50,678 nucleotides of DNA, taken from positions 1-50,678 of the forward strand of contig DBTY01000015.1 in assembly GCA_002307295.1 (NCBI GenBank), given 5' to 3'. The notes below the pieces were generated by a model that ran no database searches, was not told the DNA's origin, and was given only the letters and a program-made list of their open reading frames with translations. Made by a program: the position numbers and the translations under genes. Source of the stretch: Ignavibacteriales bacterium UBA1304 (GTDB taxonomy: Bacteria > Bacteroidota > Ignavibacteria > Ignavibacteriales > Ignavibacteriaceae). Positions 9,058 to 17,260 of the stretch are shown here, piece after piece (positions within the stretch are counted from its first letter, which is position 1; every line of letters begins with the position of its first letter).

Positions 9058-9088
9058 TTGTAGGATAAACAATTGTTTAGTAAATTTG
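9058..9088 (+). promoter_or_regulatory. tpiA promoter, Bacteroidota type
   Basis: TTG at 9058-9060, a 20-base spacer, then TAAATTTG at 9081-9088 match the TTG-N19-21-TAnnTTTG consensus exactly. The predicted transcription start is near 9095, about 36 bases before the tpiA ATG. Confidence 0.7.
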
Positions 9089-9130
9089 GAATGCAAATAA
9101 AAAAAGAAAAATTTAACATTTGAGGAAATA

Positions 9131-9886
9131 ATGCGTAATAAAGTAATTGCAGGCAACTGGAAGATGAATAAAAACATTCCGGAAACCGCTGAATTGATTT
9201 CAGGAATTAAAGCTGGATTAAAAGACGTTCCAGCTAATGTTGAAGTAATAATCTGTCCTCCTTTCACTTCGCTTGAAACAGCCAGTACGTTAATCAAAGG
9301 AACTGTTATTAAGCTTGGCGCACAGAATATGTATTTTGAAGAAAGCGGCGCTTTTACAGCCGAAATTTCTGCGGATATGTTAAAGAGCGCAGGCAGCGAG
9401 TATGTTATCTTAGGTCACTCTGAAAGAAGAGTAATCTTTAAAGAAAGCAACGAGCTGATTAACAAGAAAATCCAGAAGGCTTTAGCCAGCGATCTTAAAC
9501 CAATCTTTTGCGTAGGCGAATCGTTGGAAGAAAGAGAAAGCGATATTACTAAAAAAGTAATTGAAACTCAGGTTACCGAAGGACTTGCCGGCGTTCCAGC
9601 TGAAGGCATTGCAAATATCATCATAGCATACGAACCAGTCTGGGCTATTGGCACAGGCAAAACAGCTTCACCTGCTCAGGCAGAAGAAGTTCATGCGTTT
9701 ATCCGCGGATTAGTAGCTAAGTTGTATTCACAGGCAGTTGCCGATAAATTAATCATCCAATACGGCGGAAGCGTTAAACCGGATAATGCAAAAGAATTAT
9801 TGGGTCAGGCTGATATCGACGGAGCTTTGGTAGGCGGAGCCTGCTTAAAAGCAGACCAGTTCCTTGGAATTATAAAACCTGCTTAA
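9131..9886 (+). CDS. tpiA: Triosephosphate isomerase
   Basis: TpiA interconverts dihydroxyacetone phosphate and glyceraldehyde 3-phosphate in glycolysis and gluconeogenesis. All catalytic positions are visible: N9 and K11 in GNWKMN, H96 in LGHSERR and E168 in IAYEPVWAIGTG. The phosphate-gripping GGSVKPDNAKELL and GALVGGACL loops are also present. At 251 residues it has the normal length. GAGG six bases ahead of the ATG fixes the start. It is a single-gene unit with its own promoter and a strong terminator, on the opposite strand from nearly all its neighbours. Confidence 0.98.
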   Translation: MRNKVIAGNWKMNKNIPETAELISGIKAGLKDVPANVEVIICPPFTSLETASTLIKGTVIKLGAQNMYFEESGAFTAEISADMLKSAGSEYVILGHSERRVIFKESNELINKKIQKALASDLKPIFCVGESLEERESDITKKVIETQVTEGLAGVPAEGIANIIIAYEPVWAIGTGKTASPAQAEEVHAFIRGLVAKLYSQAVADKLIIQYGGSVKPDNAKELLGQADIDGALVGGACLKADQFLGIIKPA

Positions 9887-9909
9887 TTATTTCAGGAATT
9901 ATTCTTTAT

Positions 9910-9945
9910 AACCTTCAGGGCTTATTTGCCTTGAAGGTTTTTTTA
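9910..9945 (+). terminator. tpiA rho-independent terminator
   Basis: A 12-base stem (AACCTTCAGGGC with GCCTTGAAGGTT, one G-T pair) closes a TTATTT loop and is followed by a run of T. It starts 24 bases after the tpiA stop. Confidence 0.9.
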
Positions 9946-9980
9946 TGAGGCAAACGTAACTGAAACTATCCAGATAAAAT

Positions 9981-10051
9981 GTAATTCCCGCGAAAGTGAA
10001 AATCTCTGAATAGTGTCGAGCTTTAGATTCCTGCTTTCGCAGGAATGACAT
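9981..10051. repeat. REP-like imperfect inverted repeat
   Basis: The left arm (9981-10005) contains GTAATTCCCGCGAAAGTG and the right arm (10025-10049) contains AGATTCCTGCTTTCGCAGGA. The arms are reverse complements at 19 of 25 positions around a 19-base centre. The right arm is itself a small hairpin. The core ATTCC(C/T)GC.TTCGC(G/A)GGAATGAC is a palindrome type dispersed in many bacterial genomes; a degenerate copy lies at 508-530. It sits between the convergent ends of tpiA and the kamA operon. Confidence 0.65.
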
Positions 10052-10100
10052 CTAACCCATGATCGTTAAAATTACTATAACCAACTTTACTCAGGACAAA

Positions 10101-11261
10101 CTAATTCTGAATTTCCTCTAACACAGGCAAATCAATTTTTTCAACGACAACCTGTTCAGGTTCGGCATGCTTTCCATTGCCATTTCCGTTTTTGCCCTCC
10201 TTCTTACCCGGATTTAACTTGTCTTTGAAATTCTTATAAGTATAAATCTGGTTTTTGAAGTTCCTCAATATAATTTTATCTTCATCCTGATGAAGAACAT
10301 AATTAGGCAGTAGAGGAATTTTTCCGCCACCGCCAGGCGCGTCTATTACAAAATGAGGAATTGCAAGACCGCTTGTATGACCTCTAAGATTTTCTATTAT
10401 TTCAATTCCGGTTTCTATAGAAGTCCTAAAGTGGTTAGCTCCTTTAGTTTCATCAGCCATATACATGTAGTAAGGTTTTACGCGTATCTTAAGCAGTTTA
10501 TGCATAAGCTCTTTTACTGTAGCAGGGTCGTCGTTAACGCCCTTCATTAAAACCATTTGATTGCCAACAGGAACTCCGGCGTTTGCCAGCATTTCGCACG
10601 CTTTTGTACTTTCAGGAGTAATTTCCCACGGATGATTAAAATGCGTATTAACATAAACAGGATGATACTTTTTAATCATTTCGCATAATTTAGGAGTAAT
10701 TCTCTGCGGAAGCACGCACGGCATTTTTGTTCCGAGGCGAATAATTTCTATATGTTCAATTTGTCTTAATCGTTTTAGTATTTTTTCAAGCATCGCGTCT
10801 GTAAGCATCAGCGGATCTCCGCCGGAAAGAATAACGTCGCGAATTTCAGTATGAGCTTCTAAGTATTTAAATGCAGACTCAAGCCCTTTCATTGATATTT
10901 TATCGTAATTACCTACTTTTCTCTTTCGTGTGCAAAAACGGCAATATAAACCGCACTGACTCGTTACAAGAAACAGAGCTCTATCCGGGTACCGGTGCGT
11001 AATATTAGGAACGGGACTCATAGCGTCTTCCATCAATGGATCTTCTTCAGCGTCTATATCTTCAAGTTCAGCTTTATTTGGAACGCATTGCTGCCATATC
11101 GGGTCTCCAGGATATCTAATTAGACTCAAATAATATGGATTAATCCTTGCCTGAAAAAATTCGTCTAATTCTTCGGCAATTTTTCTATCTATATTAAATT
11201 TTTCAACAAGCTGATCGACAGTGTGTATGCTATTCCTGATCATTTGCTGCCACTGTTCCAT
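10101..11261 (-). CDS. kamA: Lysine 2,3-aminomutase (KamA family radical SAM)
   Basis: Members use S-adenosylmethionine, a [4Fe-4S] cluster and pyridoxal phosphate to move the alpha-amino group of lysine to the beta position. The radical SAM cysteines are C103, C107 and C110 in QCGLYCRFC. The PLP lysine is K314 in DAPGGGGK. D307 and D270 occupy the places of Asp330 and Asp293 of the clostridial enzyme, which hold the lysine side chain, so lysine is favoured over glutamate as substrate. The frame opens at a TTG at 11273, but GAGG lies inside those codons and five bases before the ATG at 11261-11259, which I take as the start (386 residues). A Gly/Asn/Lys-rich tail near the C-terminus (GKKEGKNGNGNGK) is unusual. 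It is the last gene of a four-gene operon. Confidence 0.9.
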   Translation of the reverse strand: MEQWQQMIRNSIHTVDQLVEKFNIDRKIAEELDEFFQARINPYYLSLIRYPGDPIWQQCVPNKAELEDIDAEEDPLMEDAMSPVPNITHRYPDRALFLVTSQCGLYCRFCTRKRKVGNYDKISMKGLESAFKYLEAHTEIRDVILSGGDPLMLTDAMLEKILKRLRQIEHIEIIRLGTKMPCVLPQRITPKLCEMIKKYHPVYVNTHFNHPWEITPESTKACEMLANAGVPVGNQMVLMKGVNDDPATVKELMHKLLKIRVKPYYMYMADETKGANHFRTSIETGIEIIENLRGHTSGLAIPHFVIDAPGGGGKIPLLPNYVLHQDEDKIILRNFKNQIYTYKNFKDKLNPGKKEGKNGNGNGKHAEPEQVVVEKIDLPVLEEIQN

Positions 11262-11274
11262 GACTATCCTCAAT

Positions 11275-11751
11275 TTAATTATAATTAAACTTCTTACCGT
11301 AAATGATTAAATCTTCGTCTACCGCATAAAAATCGTCTATGTGCGCAATCACTTTATAATCATTTTTCAAATAAAACTTTCTTGTTTTATCATAACTTTC
11401 TTTGGAAGTAGTTTCCGCCAAAAGCCATCTGCCTTTTTGTTCTTTTACAAACTCTTCAGAGTGTTTTAATAATTGAGCTCCAATTCCTTTCCTGCCGGAA
11501 TCCGGATCTGCAACTATCCAATATAAATCAAAAACCGCGTCAGTAAGAGGACGTTTGCCTGTGCAATGATAACCTAAAATTTTTCCTTCTTCTTCAAATA
11601 CAAATATGTTGTAATCCGTCTGCCCCGGAAAACTAACCGCTGTATTAACTAATTCCATAGCCACTTCAAAATCGCTTTGGTTAAAGTTTGTAATCTTCTT
11701 TAGAAGATTTTCCAATTCAGCTTTATCATCCGACTTTAATTTGCGCAACAT
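11275..11751 (-). CDS. GNAT family N-acetyltransferase
   Basis: The 158-residue protein has a GNAT fold. The central strand FDLYWIVADPDSGRKGIGAQ carries the acetyl-CoA pyrophosphate loop (R/Q-x-x-G-x-G/A) as GRKGIG, and the late AETTSKESYDKTRKFYLKND is the usual strand 5 to helix region. Its start overlaps the end of the preceding ATP-grasp gene by 26 bases, and kamA follows directly. In methanogens and some bacteria KamA (AblA) works with a GNAT enzyme (AblB) that makes N-epsilon-acetyl-beta-lysine, an osmolyte. This protein is shorter than AblB as I recall it, and the ligases in the operon point to a different product. The substrate is unknown. Confidence 0.85.
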   Translation of the reverse strand: MLRKLKSDDKAELENLLKKITNFNQSDFEVAMELVNTAVSFPGQTDYNIFVFEEEGKILGYHCTGKRPLTDAVFDLYWIVADPDSGRKGIGAQLLKHSEEFVKEQKGRWLLAETTSKESYDKTRKFYLKNDYKVIAHIDDFYAVDEDLIIYGKKFNYN

Positions 11752-12787
11752 CTTCTTTTCTTTTTAATGCAAATTTCGCAATAGTATTTAATAATTCCGG
11801 ATGCGTTAATCCCGTAGCAGTCGCGGCTCTTGCAAAACCAGAATCCGTTGAAATATCAGGATTAGGATTTACTTCTATAACATAAGGAGTTCCTTCTCTG
11901 TTTAGCCTAATATCAACCCGCGCATAATCTCTGCATCCCATCGCTTTAAACGACGTTAGCGCCGTTTCAGTTATCTTTTGCTTAAGTTCATCGTCAATAA
12001 TTGCAGGGCACTTAGGCACCGTGTTTTCATAATACAAACTTTGCGATAACCACTTGCCGTCGTACGTTACAATTTTCGGTAAATTTTCAGGAAGTCCGTC
12101 AAACTTTATTTCTGAAATTGGAAGAACTTCTTCCCCCAGGATTGCGACGTTCAATTCTCGTCCGTCAATATATTCTTCTATTATAACATCCTGGTTGTAA
12201 GTAGCTTTTAAAAAGCTTAATTGTTTTTTTAGTTCAGTTTCATTTTTCACTACCGAATATTCTGAAATTCCTATACTGGCATCTTCGGTTAACAGTTTTA
12301 GTATCACAGGAAAACCAACGCTTATATTTTCCAAATCTGCATTTTCTTCTTTTTTAACAATAAATGCTTTAGGAGTATTAACCCCGTAAGAAGAAAGAAT
12401 TAGTTTCGCTTTATACTTATTTAGACAATTGCCAAGGCATTGTGGTTTATTGCCTGTGTATTCCAAGCCAAGCAGTTCAAACAAACCGGCGTTAAACGAT
12501 TCATATAGCGATATGCCTTCAACCGATTCGACAAAATTAAAAATAACATCCGGATCAGCTTTTGAAAGTTTTGCCGTCGTTCTCTTTACGTTTCTATCTA
12601 TAGCAAACGAACTGACATTCTTAAAATACTTTCGTAATGATTTTTCAATTGTTTTTATTTCGTTCAAAAAGCTTGTTTCGGAAAGGTCGTCGGAACCGGT
12701 ATCAATATCTTCCGGCTTTCCATTGTAAATGGAAAATATTGAAACGGGGGAATTATAGCAGATTAATATTTTTGAATCGTCTTTCAT
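11726..12787 (-). CDS. ATP-grasp ligase, D-Ala-D-Ala ligase type (second of two)
   Basis: This 353-residue protein has the D-alanine-D-alanine ligase fold. The pieces seen are YTGNKPQCLGNCLNKYKAK, then VILKLLTEDASIGISEYSVV (ATP-binding strand and loop), VIIEEYIDGRELNVAILGEE, and the metal site DYARVDIRLN...VIEVNPNPDIS with its Asp, Glu and Asn. The N-terminal part differs from true Ddl proteins. It is about as similar in plan to its neighbour as expected for an old tandem duplication. Its ATG overlaps the stop of the upstream ligase by four bases, so they are translationally coupled. The amino-acid substrates are unknown. Confidence 0.85.
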   Translation of the reverse strand: MKDDSKILICYNSPVSIFSIYNGKPEDIDTGSDDLSETSFLNEIKTIEKSLRKYFKNVSSFAIDRNVKRTTAKLSKADPDVIFNFVESVEGISLYESFNAGLFELLGLEYTGNKPQCLGNCLNKYKAKLILSSYGVNTPKAFIVKKEENADLENISVGFPVILKLLTEDASIGISEYSVVKNETELKKQLSFLKATYNQDVIIEEYIDGRELNVAILGEEVLPISEIKFDGLPENLPKIVTYDGKWLSQSLYYENTVPKCPAIIDDELKQKITETALTSFKAMGCRDYARVDIRLNREGTPYVIEVNPNPDISTDSGFARAATATGLTHPELLNTIAKFALKRKEDVAQIKVG

Positions 12788-13866
12788 AGCAAATTATTCC
12801 GTTTAGCCGCAACAAGCAACACTTTGTTAATCATACTGCTATAGTCTAATCCGGCGCTTCTTGCCGCCTTTGGATAGCAGGAATTTTCTTCTGGATTTGG
12901 CAGAATGCCAGGAAGCGGATTAATTTCTATTACATTTGGTTCGCCGTCGTTATCCAGGCGGATATCAATCCGGCTCCAGTCCTTGCACCTTAAAATTTTA
13001 TATGCGGCTAACGCCGTTTTTTTTATCTTTTCTTCTAAAAGTTTATCTATTTTGGCCGGGCATGTAAAAACGTCTAATGGATTTTCTTTTGTATCAATTA
13101 TCCATTTAGCTTCATAGGAGTATATTGGCGTAAAGTCTTTGGGGAATTCGTTAAAATTTATTTCTACTATAGGCAATACTTCCGTTTCAGCTCCGTTGCC
13201 AATTAAGGCGACCGTAAATTCCTTTCCGCTTAAAAATTCTTCTACTAAAGCTTCCTGATTATATTCATTTACCACTCTGGCGACTTCGCTTTTTAATTCG
13301 CTTTCATTCTTTACAAAAGAAGATGAAAAAATTCCTTTGCTTGAACCTTCGCATATAGGTTTTACAATTAAAGGAAATGTTAAACCGCGACTGTCTGATA
13401 AGTTTACGTCGTCTGTAATAAAAAATTTTGCGTTTTTGATATTGTAATAAGAAAGGATTTCTTTAGTGCGGGCTTTATCTAAACATATAGATAAAGTTTG
13501 AGGGTCTGAACCCGTATACGGAATGCCAAGCATCTCCAATATTGCGGGTATCTGGGCTTCCCGGCTTATACCGTTAAGCCCTTCGGCCACGTTAAAAACA
13601 ATATCAGGCTCAGCTTCTTTAACTTTATAAATAAAATCTTCATTAGCTTCTACTAACGTTACGTTATGACGCGCAGACAATGCGTCTCTTAAAGCATGAA
13701 TCGTTTCCCATGTATCCCATTCTGCGTAAGTATCTGTTTTTTTTTCTGAATTTTGAGAATGGATGTTATGGAATGGAGATACTGATTCGGAGAAATTGTC
13801 GCTTTCCGGTTTTACATTGAACGTTAAAACCACATTCAATCTATCAACAATAATAGATGAAATAAT
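12784..13866 (-). CDS. ATP-grasp ligase, D-Ala-D-Ala ligase type (first of two)
   Basis: This is the first gene of the kamA operon. Ligase signatures are PDIVFNVAEGLNG, PYTGSDPQTLSICLDKARTK, PLIVKPICEGSSKGIFSSS, ALVEEFLSGKEFTVALIG, and the metal site DWSRIDIRLD...VIEINPLPGILP. The frame opens at a TTG at 13896-13894, but that codon is inside the promoter -7 element and should not be transcribed. AAGGAG at 13877-13872 is five bases before ATT at 13866 and eight before ATT at 13863. No ATG, GTG or TTG lies in frame at usable distance; the next candidates are TTG at 13839 and GTG at 13833. I therefore propose an AUU start giving 360 residues. The function is probably peptide-bond formation with an unknown amino acid. 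Confidence 0.82.
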   Translation of the reverse strand: MISSIIVDRLNVVLTFNVKPESDNFSESVSPFHNIHSQNSEKKTDTYAEWDTWETIHALRDALSARHNVTLVEANEDFIYKVKEAEPDIVFNVAEGLNGISREAQIPAILEMLGIPYTGSDPQTLSICLDKARTKEILSYYNIKNAKFFITDDVNLSDSRGLTFPLIVKPICEGSSKGIFSSSFVKNESELKSEVARVVNEYNQEALVEEFLSGKEFTVALIGNGAETEVLPIVEINFNEFPKDFTPIYSYEAKWIIDTKENPLDVFTCPAKIDKLLEEKIKKTALAAYKILRCKDWSRIDIRLDNDGEPNVIEINPLPGILPNPEENSCYPKAARSAGLDYSSMINKVLLVAAKRNNLL

Positions 13867-13893
13867 AAATTCTCCTTCCAATTTTTTTTTGTA

Positions 13894-13923
13894 CAAATAT
13901 AAGTATTATAAATTTTAAAGCAA
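13894..13923 (-). promoter_or_regulatory. Promoter of the ATP-grasp/GNAT/kamA operon
   Basis: On the minus strand TTG (13923-13921), 19 bases, then TATATTTG (13901-13894) match the Bacteroidota consensus. The predicted transcript starts near 13888, about 11 bases ahead of an AAGGAG ribosome site. Confidence 0.65.
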
Positions 13924-14039
13924 CAAGTTTTATGTTTTTAAACCAATAAATTTAAATTATTTTCTTCTTTTTTTTACTTAGACAAACTAATGATGAGAAA
14001 TATTTAATAATAATTTAAAAACAGTTTATTGTTTTTTTA

Positions 14040-16247
14040 TTAAGCAATTTTGGCGTAGTTAATATTCTGAGAATAATGCTCAATAATATTTTTTCGGATG
14101 GTTTTATTTTTCTCTTTTGCAAGATGCGGGTCGTCTTCTATCACTGCAAAAGCAGCTTCTTTAGCTTTTATAAGCGCGGCTGTATCTTTAACAATATCTC
14201 CGTATTTAAGTTCGGGAAATCCGCTTTGTTTTATTCCAAATATGTCTCCCGGCCCGCGTAATTTTAAGTCTATCTCCGAAAGTTTAAATCCGCTAATATA
14301 CTTCACCATAGCTTGTAAACGTATGGTAGATTTATATCGTTCCAACTGAACCGGAGATAAATATTCAAAGTTAACATTCTTGTAAGACGAGCTTACTGCA
14401 AGCTCGTCTTTAGTTACTAAAATACAATAAGCCTGCTTATCGCTTCTGCCTACTCTGCCTCGCAACTGGTGAAGCTGCGAAAGTCCAAAACGGTGAGCGT
14501 CGTTTATCAGTATAATATTGGCGTCAGGGATATCAATACCCACCTCTATGACCGTCGTAGAAATCAGAACGTCATATTTTTTTGCGGCAAACAGAAGCAT
14601 CACTTCTTCTTTTTCCTGCCAGTTCATTTTACCGTGAATCAATCCGACATTAAGCCCCTGGAAATATGTTTCTGATAATTCTTTGTAATAAGTTTCTGCG
14701 GCTTTTAATTCTAATTTTTCCGATTCGGCAACCAACGGATAAACTATAAACGCCTGATACCCTTCCTCTTTTTTATCTATTATAAATTTATAAATCTCTG
14801 GCAGTATAGCTTCGCCGCGCAATAAGGTACGTATCGGTATCCGGTTCTTTGGCATTTCGTCTATTGTGGAAATATCAAGATCGCCATATACCGTCATAGA
14901 TAAAGTTCGCGGAATTGGAGTGGCGGTCATAACTATTACGTCAGGAGTCCCGCCTTTGTTTTGCAGTTTAGCTCTTTGTACAACTCCAAAGCGGTGTTGT
15001 TCGTCAATTATCACTAAACCGAGATTCTTAAACACTACATTGCTTTCAAACAAGGCATGAGTTCCTATAATTATGTCGGCTTCTTGCTCAATCTCTTCAA
15101 GATTTTTATTCTTAACTGATTTTTTTTGCCCCCCTAGAAGCAGACTGACTTTTATTTGCCTGCCTTCAAATTCCTCGCTTAGTTTATTCAACATCTTTGA
15201 AATGCTTTTAGCGTGCTGATCGGCCAGAATCTCTGTAGGTGCCATTAATACCGCCTGATACCCATTATCTATGGCTATCAGCATAGAAATCAACGCTACG
15301 ATGGTTTTACCGCTTCCTACGTCCCCCTGCAAAAGGCGGTTCATCGGCTGAGCGCGTTCCATATCTTTCCGGATTTCGCTCAGAACTTTTAACTGCGCCT
15401 GCGTTAATTTAAACGGAAGGGTTTTTAGGAAGTTTTGCACAAGATCGGTTTTAACCGATAATGAAACTCCCTGAAGATTATGACCATAATTATGCTTCTT
15501 CAAAGCGACGAGAATTTCTATATAAAAGAATTCTTCAAATTTAAATCTTTGTTTTGCCTCTTCAAGCAGTTTTTGGTTTTGCGGCAGATGAATATTTTTT
15601 ATTGCGGGAATAATATCGGTTAAGTTATGCTCTTTTTTTATTTCTTCCGGAAGCGATTCGGCAAGGTCGTCAGCATATTTTTCAACAGTATCGCTGATTA
15701 TTTTCCGCAGACTCAAATCGCCGATATTAGTTTCTTTCAGTTCTTTCTTTACGCTGTAAACCGGGATAATTTTGCCCGTGTTATGAAACACCTGCGATTC
15801 ATCGTCGGTAATTTTATCAAAATCGGGATGAGTAAACCTAACCTCGCCATATTTAGAGAGCGCAGGCTTCGCTGATATTGCGTAAATTTCCCCTTCCTTA
15901 AAATACTTCTCAAAATACTTAGCTCCCTGAAACCATACGCATTCAAAAAAACCGGCGGAATCTTTAAACTTAACTGATAAAATTTCTTTATTGCCGAATC
16001 TTCTTTTTTCTTTATCTGCAACCCTGCCAATAACCGTAGCTTCGCCTTCAAATCCGTTAATTGAATATTCATAAACCTGAGACGAAGTTAAAAGCGTAGT
16101 TCTATCCAGGTATTTTGAAGGGAAATAGAAAAGCAGATCCCTGATTGTTTTTATTCCGATTTTATTAAAGGACTCAGCCCTCTTGGGACCTACAGATTTG
16201 AGGTATTGAACAGATTGGTCTAATATATTTGAATTTCCGGGGCTCAC
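14040..16247 (-). CDS. recG: ATP-dependent DNA helicase RecG
   Basis: RecG regresses stalled forks and processes branched DNA. The 735-residue protein shows the N-terminal wedge/OB domain (roughly residues 60-160), Walker A GDVGSGKT at 308-315, the DEQH box in IDEQHRFGVVQRAKL, motif III TATPIPRTL and the C-terminal helicase motif QLRGRVGRSDKQAYC. The start is GTG at 16247, overlapping the TGA of gpsA as GTGA. It is the last gene of plsY-gpsA-recG. An AT-only hairpin follows its stop, too weak to call a terminator. Confidence 0.96.
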   Translation of the reverse strand: MSPGNSNILDQSVQYLKSVGPKRAESFNKIGIKTIRDLLFYFPSKYLDRTTLLTSSQVYEYSINGFEGEATVIGRVADKEKRRFGNKEILSVKFKDSAGFFECVWFQGAKYFEKYFKEGEIYAISAKPALSKYGEVRFTHPDFDKITDDESQVFHNTGKIIPVYSVKKELKETNIGDLSLRKIISDTVEKYADDLAESLPEEIKKEHNLTDIIPAIKNIHLPQNQKLLEEAKQRFKFEEFFYIEILVALKKHNYGHNLQGVSLSVKTDLVQNFLKTLPFKLTQAQLKVLSEIRKDMERAQPMNRLLQGDVGSGKTIVALISMLIAIDNGYQAVLMAPTEILADQHAKSISKMLNKLSEEFEGRQIKVSLLLGGQKKSVKNKNLEEIEQEADIIIGTHALFESNVVFKNLGLVIIDEQHRFGVVQRAKLQNKGGTPDVIVMTATPIPRTLSMTVYGDLDISTIDEMPKNRIPIRTLLRGEAILPEIYKFIIDKKEEGYQAFIVYPLVAESEKLELKAAETYYKELSETYFQGLNVGLIHGKMNWQEKEEVMLLFAAKKYDVLISTTVIEVGIDIPDANIILINDAHRFGLSQLHQLRGRVGRSDKQAYCILVTKDELAVSSSYKNVNFEYLSPVQLERYKSTIRLQAMVKYISGFKLSEIDLKLRGPGDIFGIKQSGFPELKYGDIVKDTAALIKAKEAAFAVIEDDPHLAKEKNKTIRKNIIEHYSQNINYAKIA

Positions 16248-17239
16248 TCGTCTTTCATATCGCGGGTCATTAAATCGTTAGTTGATTTAACAGGGTCCTT
16301 GCCTTCAAATAACATTTTATATACTTCGCTGGTAATGGGGGTCTCTATGTCATATTTTCTTGCAAGCTGCGAAGCAGACCTGCTTGTTTCAACGCCTTCT
16401 GCAACGGCTGACATGCCGCTTAAAATATCTTTAAGTTTTTTACCTTCGCCAATTTTTTCGCCTACAAATCTGTTGCGGCTGTGCCTGCTCATGCATGTAA
16501 CAATTAAATCGCCCATGCCTGATAAGCCCGAAAATGTAGAAGGCTTTGCGCCCATAGCAATTCCAAGACGCGATATTTCCGCTACTCCGCGCGTCATAAT
16601 TGCGGCTTTAGTATTATCGCCAAATTTTGCGCCGTCAATAATTCCCGCGCCTATAGCAATAACATTTTTAAATGCTCCGCCAAGTTCAACCCCAAGCACA
16701 TCCGTAGAAGAATATACTCTAAAATACGAGGTCATAAAAGTTGATTGTATTGTTTTAGCCGTAGCTTTATCTAAAGAAGCTCCAACAACCGCCGTCGGCA
16801 CTCTGCGGCTTACTTCTTCAGCGTGGCTTGGACCAGAAATAACCCCTATCTGGCTTGGACTTAATTCTTCAAATTCTTCTTTGAATATCTGAGACATCGT
16901 TAAAAGAGAATTATTCTCGATGCCTTTAGATACGCTGACTAAAATTGTATTTTTAATATTATAAGGTTTTATTTCCTTCACAATGCTTCTTAAAAACTGC
17001 GTAGGAACAGCTAATATAAGCATGTTCTTATCGTAAGTCGCTTCAAGAAGATCTGAAGTAATTATTATTTCTTCCGGGATAGGAATATCTGGCAGATATG
17101 TGATATTCTCTCTGTGTTTTACTATTTGTTTGGCATATTTTTTATCATATTCCCACAGAGTTACATTGTGTCCATTATAATGGAGAAGGATGGCAAGTGT
17201 AGTACCCCATCCGCCTGCGCCAATTACAGAAATTTTCAT
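16244..17239 (-). CDS. gpsA: NAD(P)-dependent glycerol-3-phosphate dehydrogenase
   Basis: GpsA reduces dihydroxyacetone phosphate to sn-glycerol 3-phosphate, the backbone of phospholipids. The dinucleotide-binding loop is VIGAGGWGT (residues 5-13), GPSHAEEV follows near 136-143, and the catalytic Lys is K191 in GGAFKNVIAIG. The 331-residue length is typical. It follows plsY by 21 bases, and the two enzymes catalyse consecutive steps of phosphatidic acid synthesis. Confidence 0.97.
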   Translation of the reverse strand: MKISVIGAGGWGTTLAILLHYNGHNVTLWEYDKKYAKQIVKHRENITYLPDIPIPEEIIITSDLLEATYDKNMLILAVPTQFLRSIVKEIKPYNIKNTILVSVSKGIENNSLLTMSQIFKEEFEELSPSQIGVISGPSHAEEVSRRVPTAVVGASLDKATAKTIQSTFMTSYFRVYSSTDVLGVELGGAFKNVIAIGAGIIDGAKFGDNTKAAIMTRGVAEISRLGIAMGAKPSTFSGLSGMGDLIVTCMSRHSRNRFVGEKIGEGKKLKDILSGMSAVAEGVETSRSASQLARKYDIETPITSEVYKMLFEGKDPVKSTNDLMTRDMKDE

Positions 17240-17260
17240 TTAATTTGGTGTTTATATAGA

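Larger units (their letters stand above)
8773..9130. other. Divergent intergenic region between queC and tpiA
   Basis: This interval of 358 bases separates two divergent transcription units. It holds an AT-rich queC leader, a perfect 22-base palindrome (8884-8905), an orphan terminator-like hairpin pointing right (8989-9026) and the tpiA promoter (9058-9088). I looked for a preQ1 riboswitch in the queC leader and saw none. Confidence 0.6.

Noticed and set aside
16299..16892. A 197-codon plus-strand frame.
   Set aside because: It is antisense to gpsA, whose motifs are unmistakable; the frame is rich in Ser, Pro and Leu, as expected of an antisense shadow.
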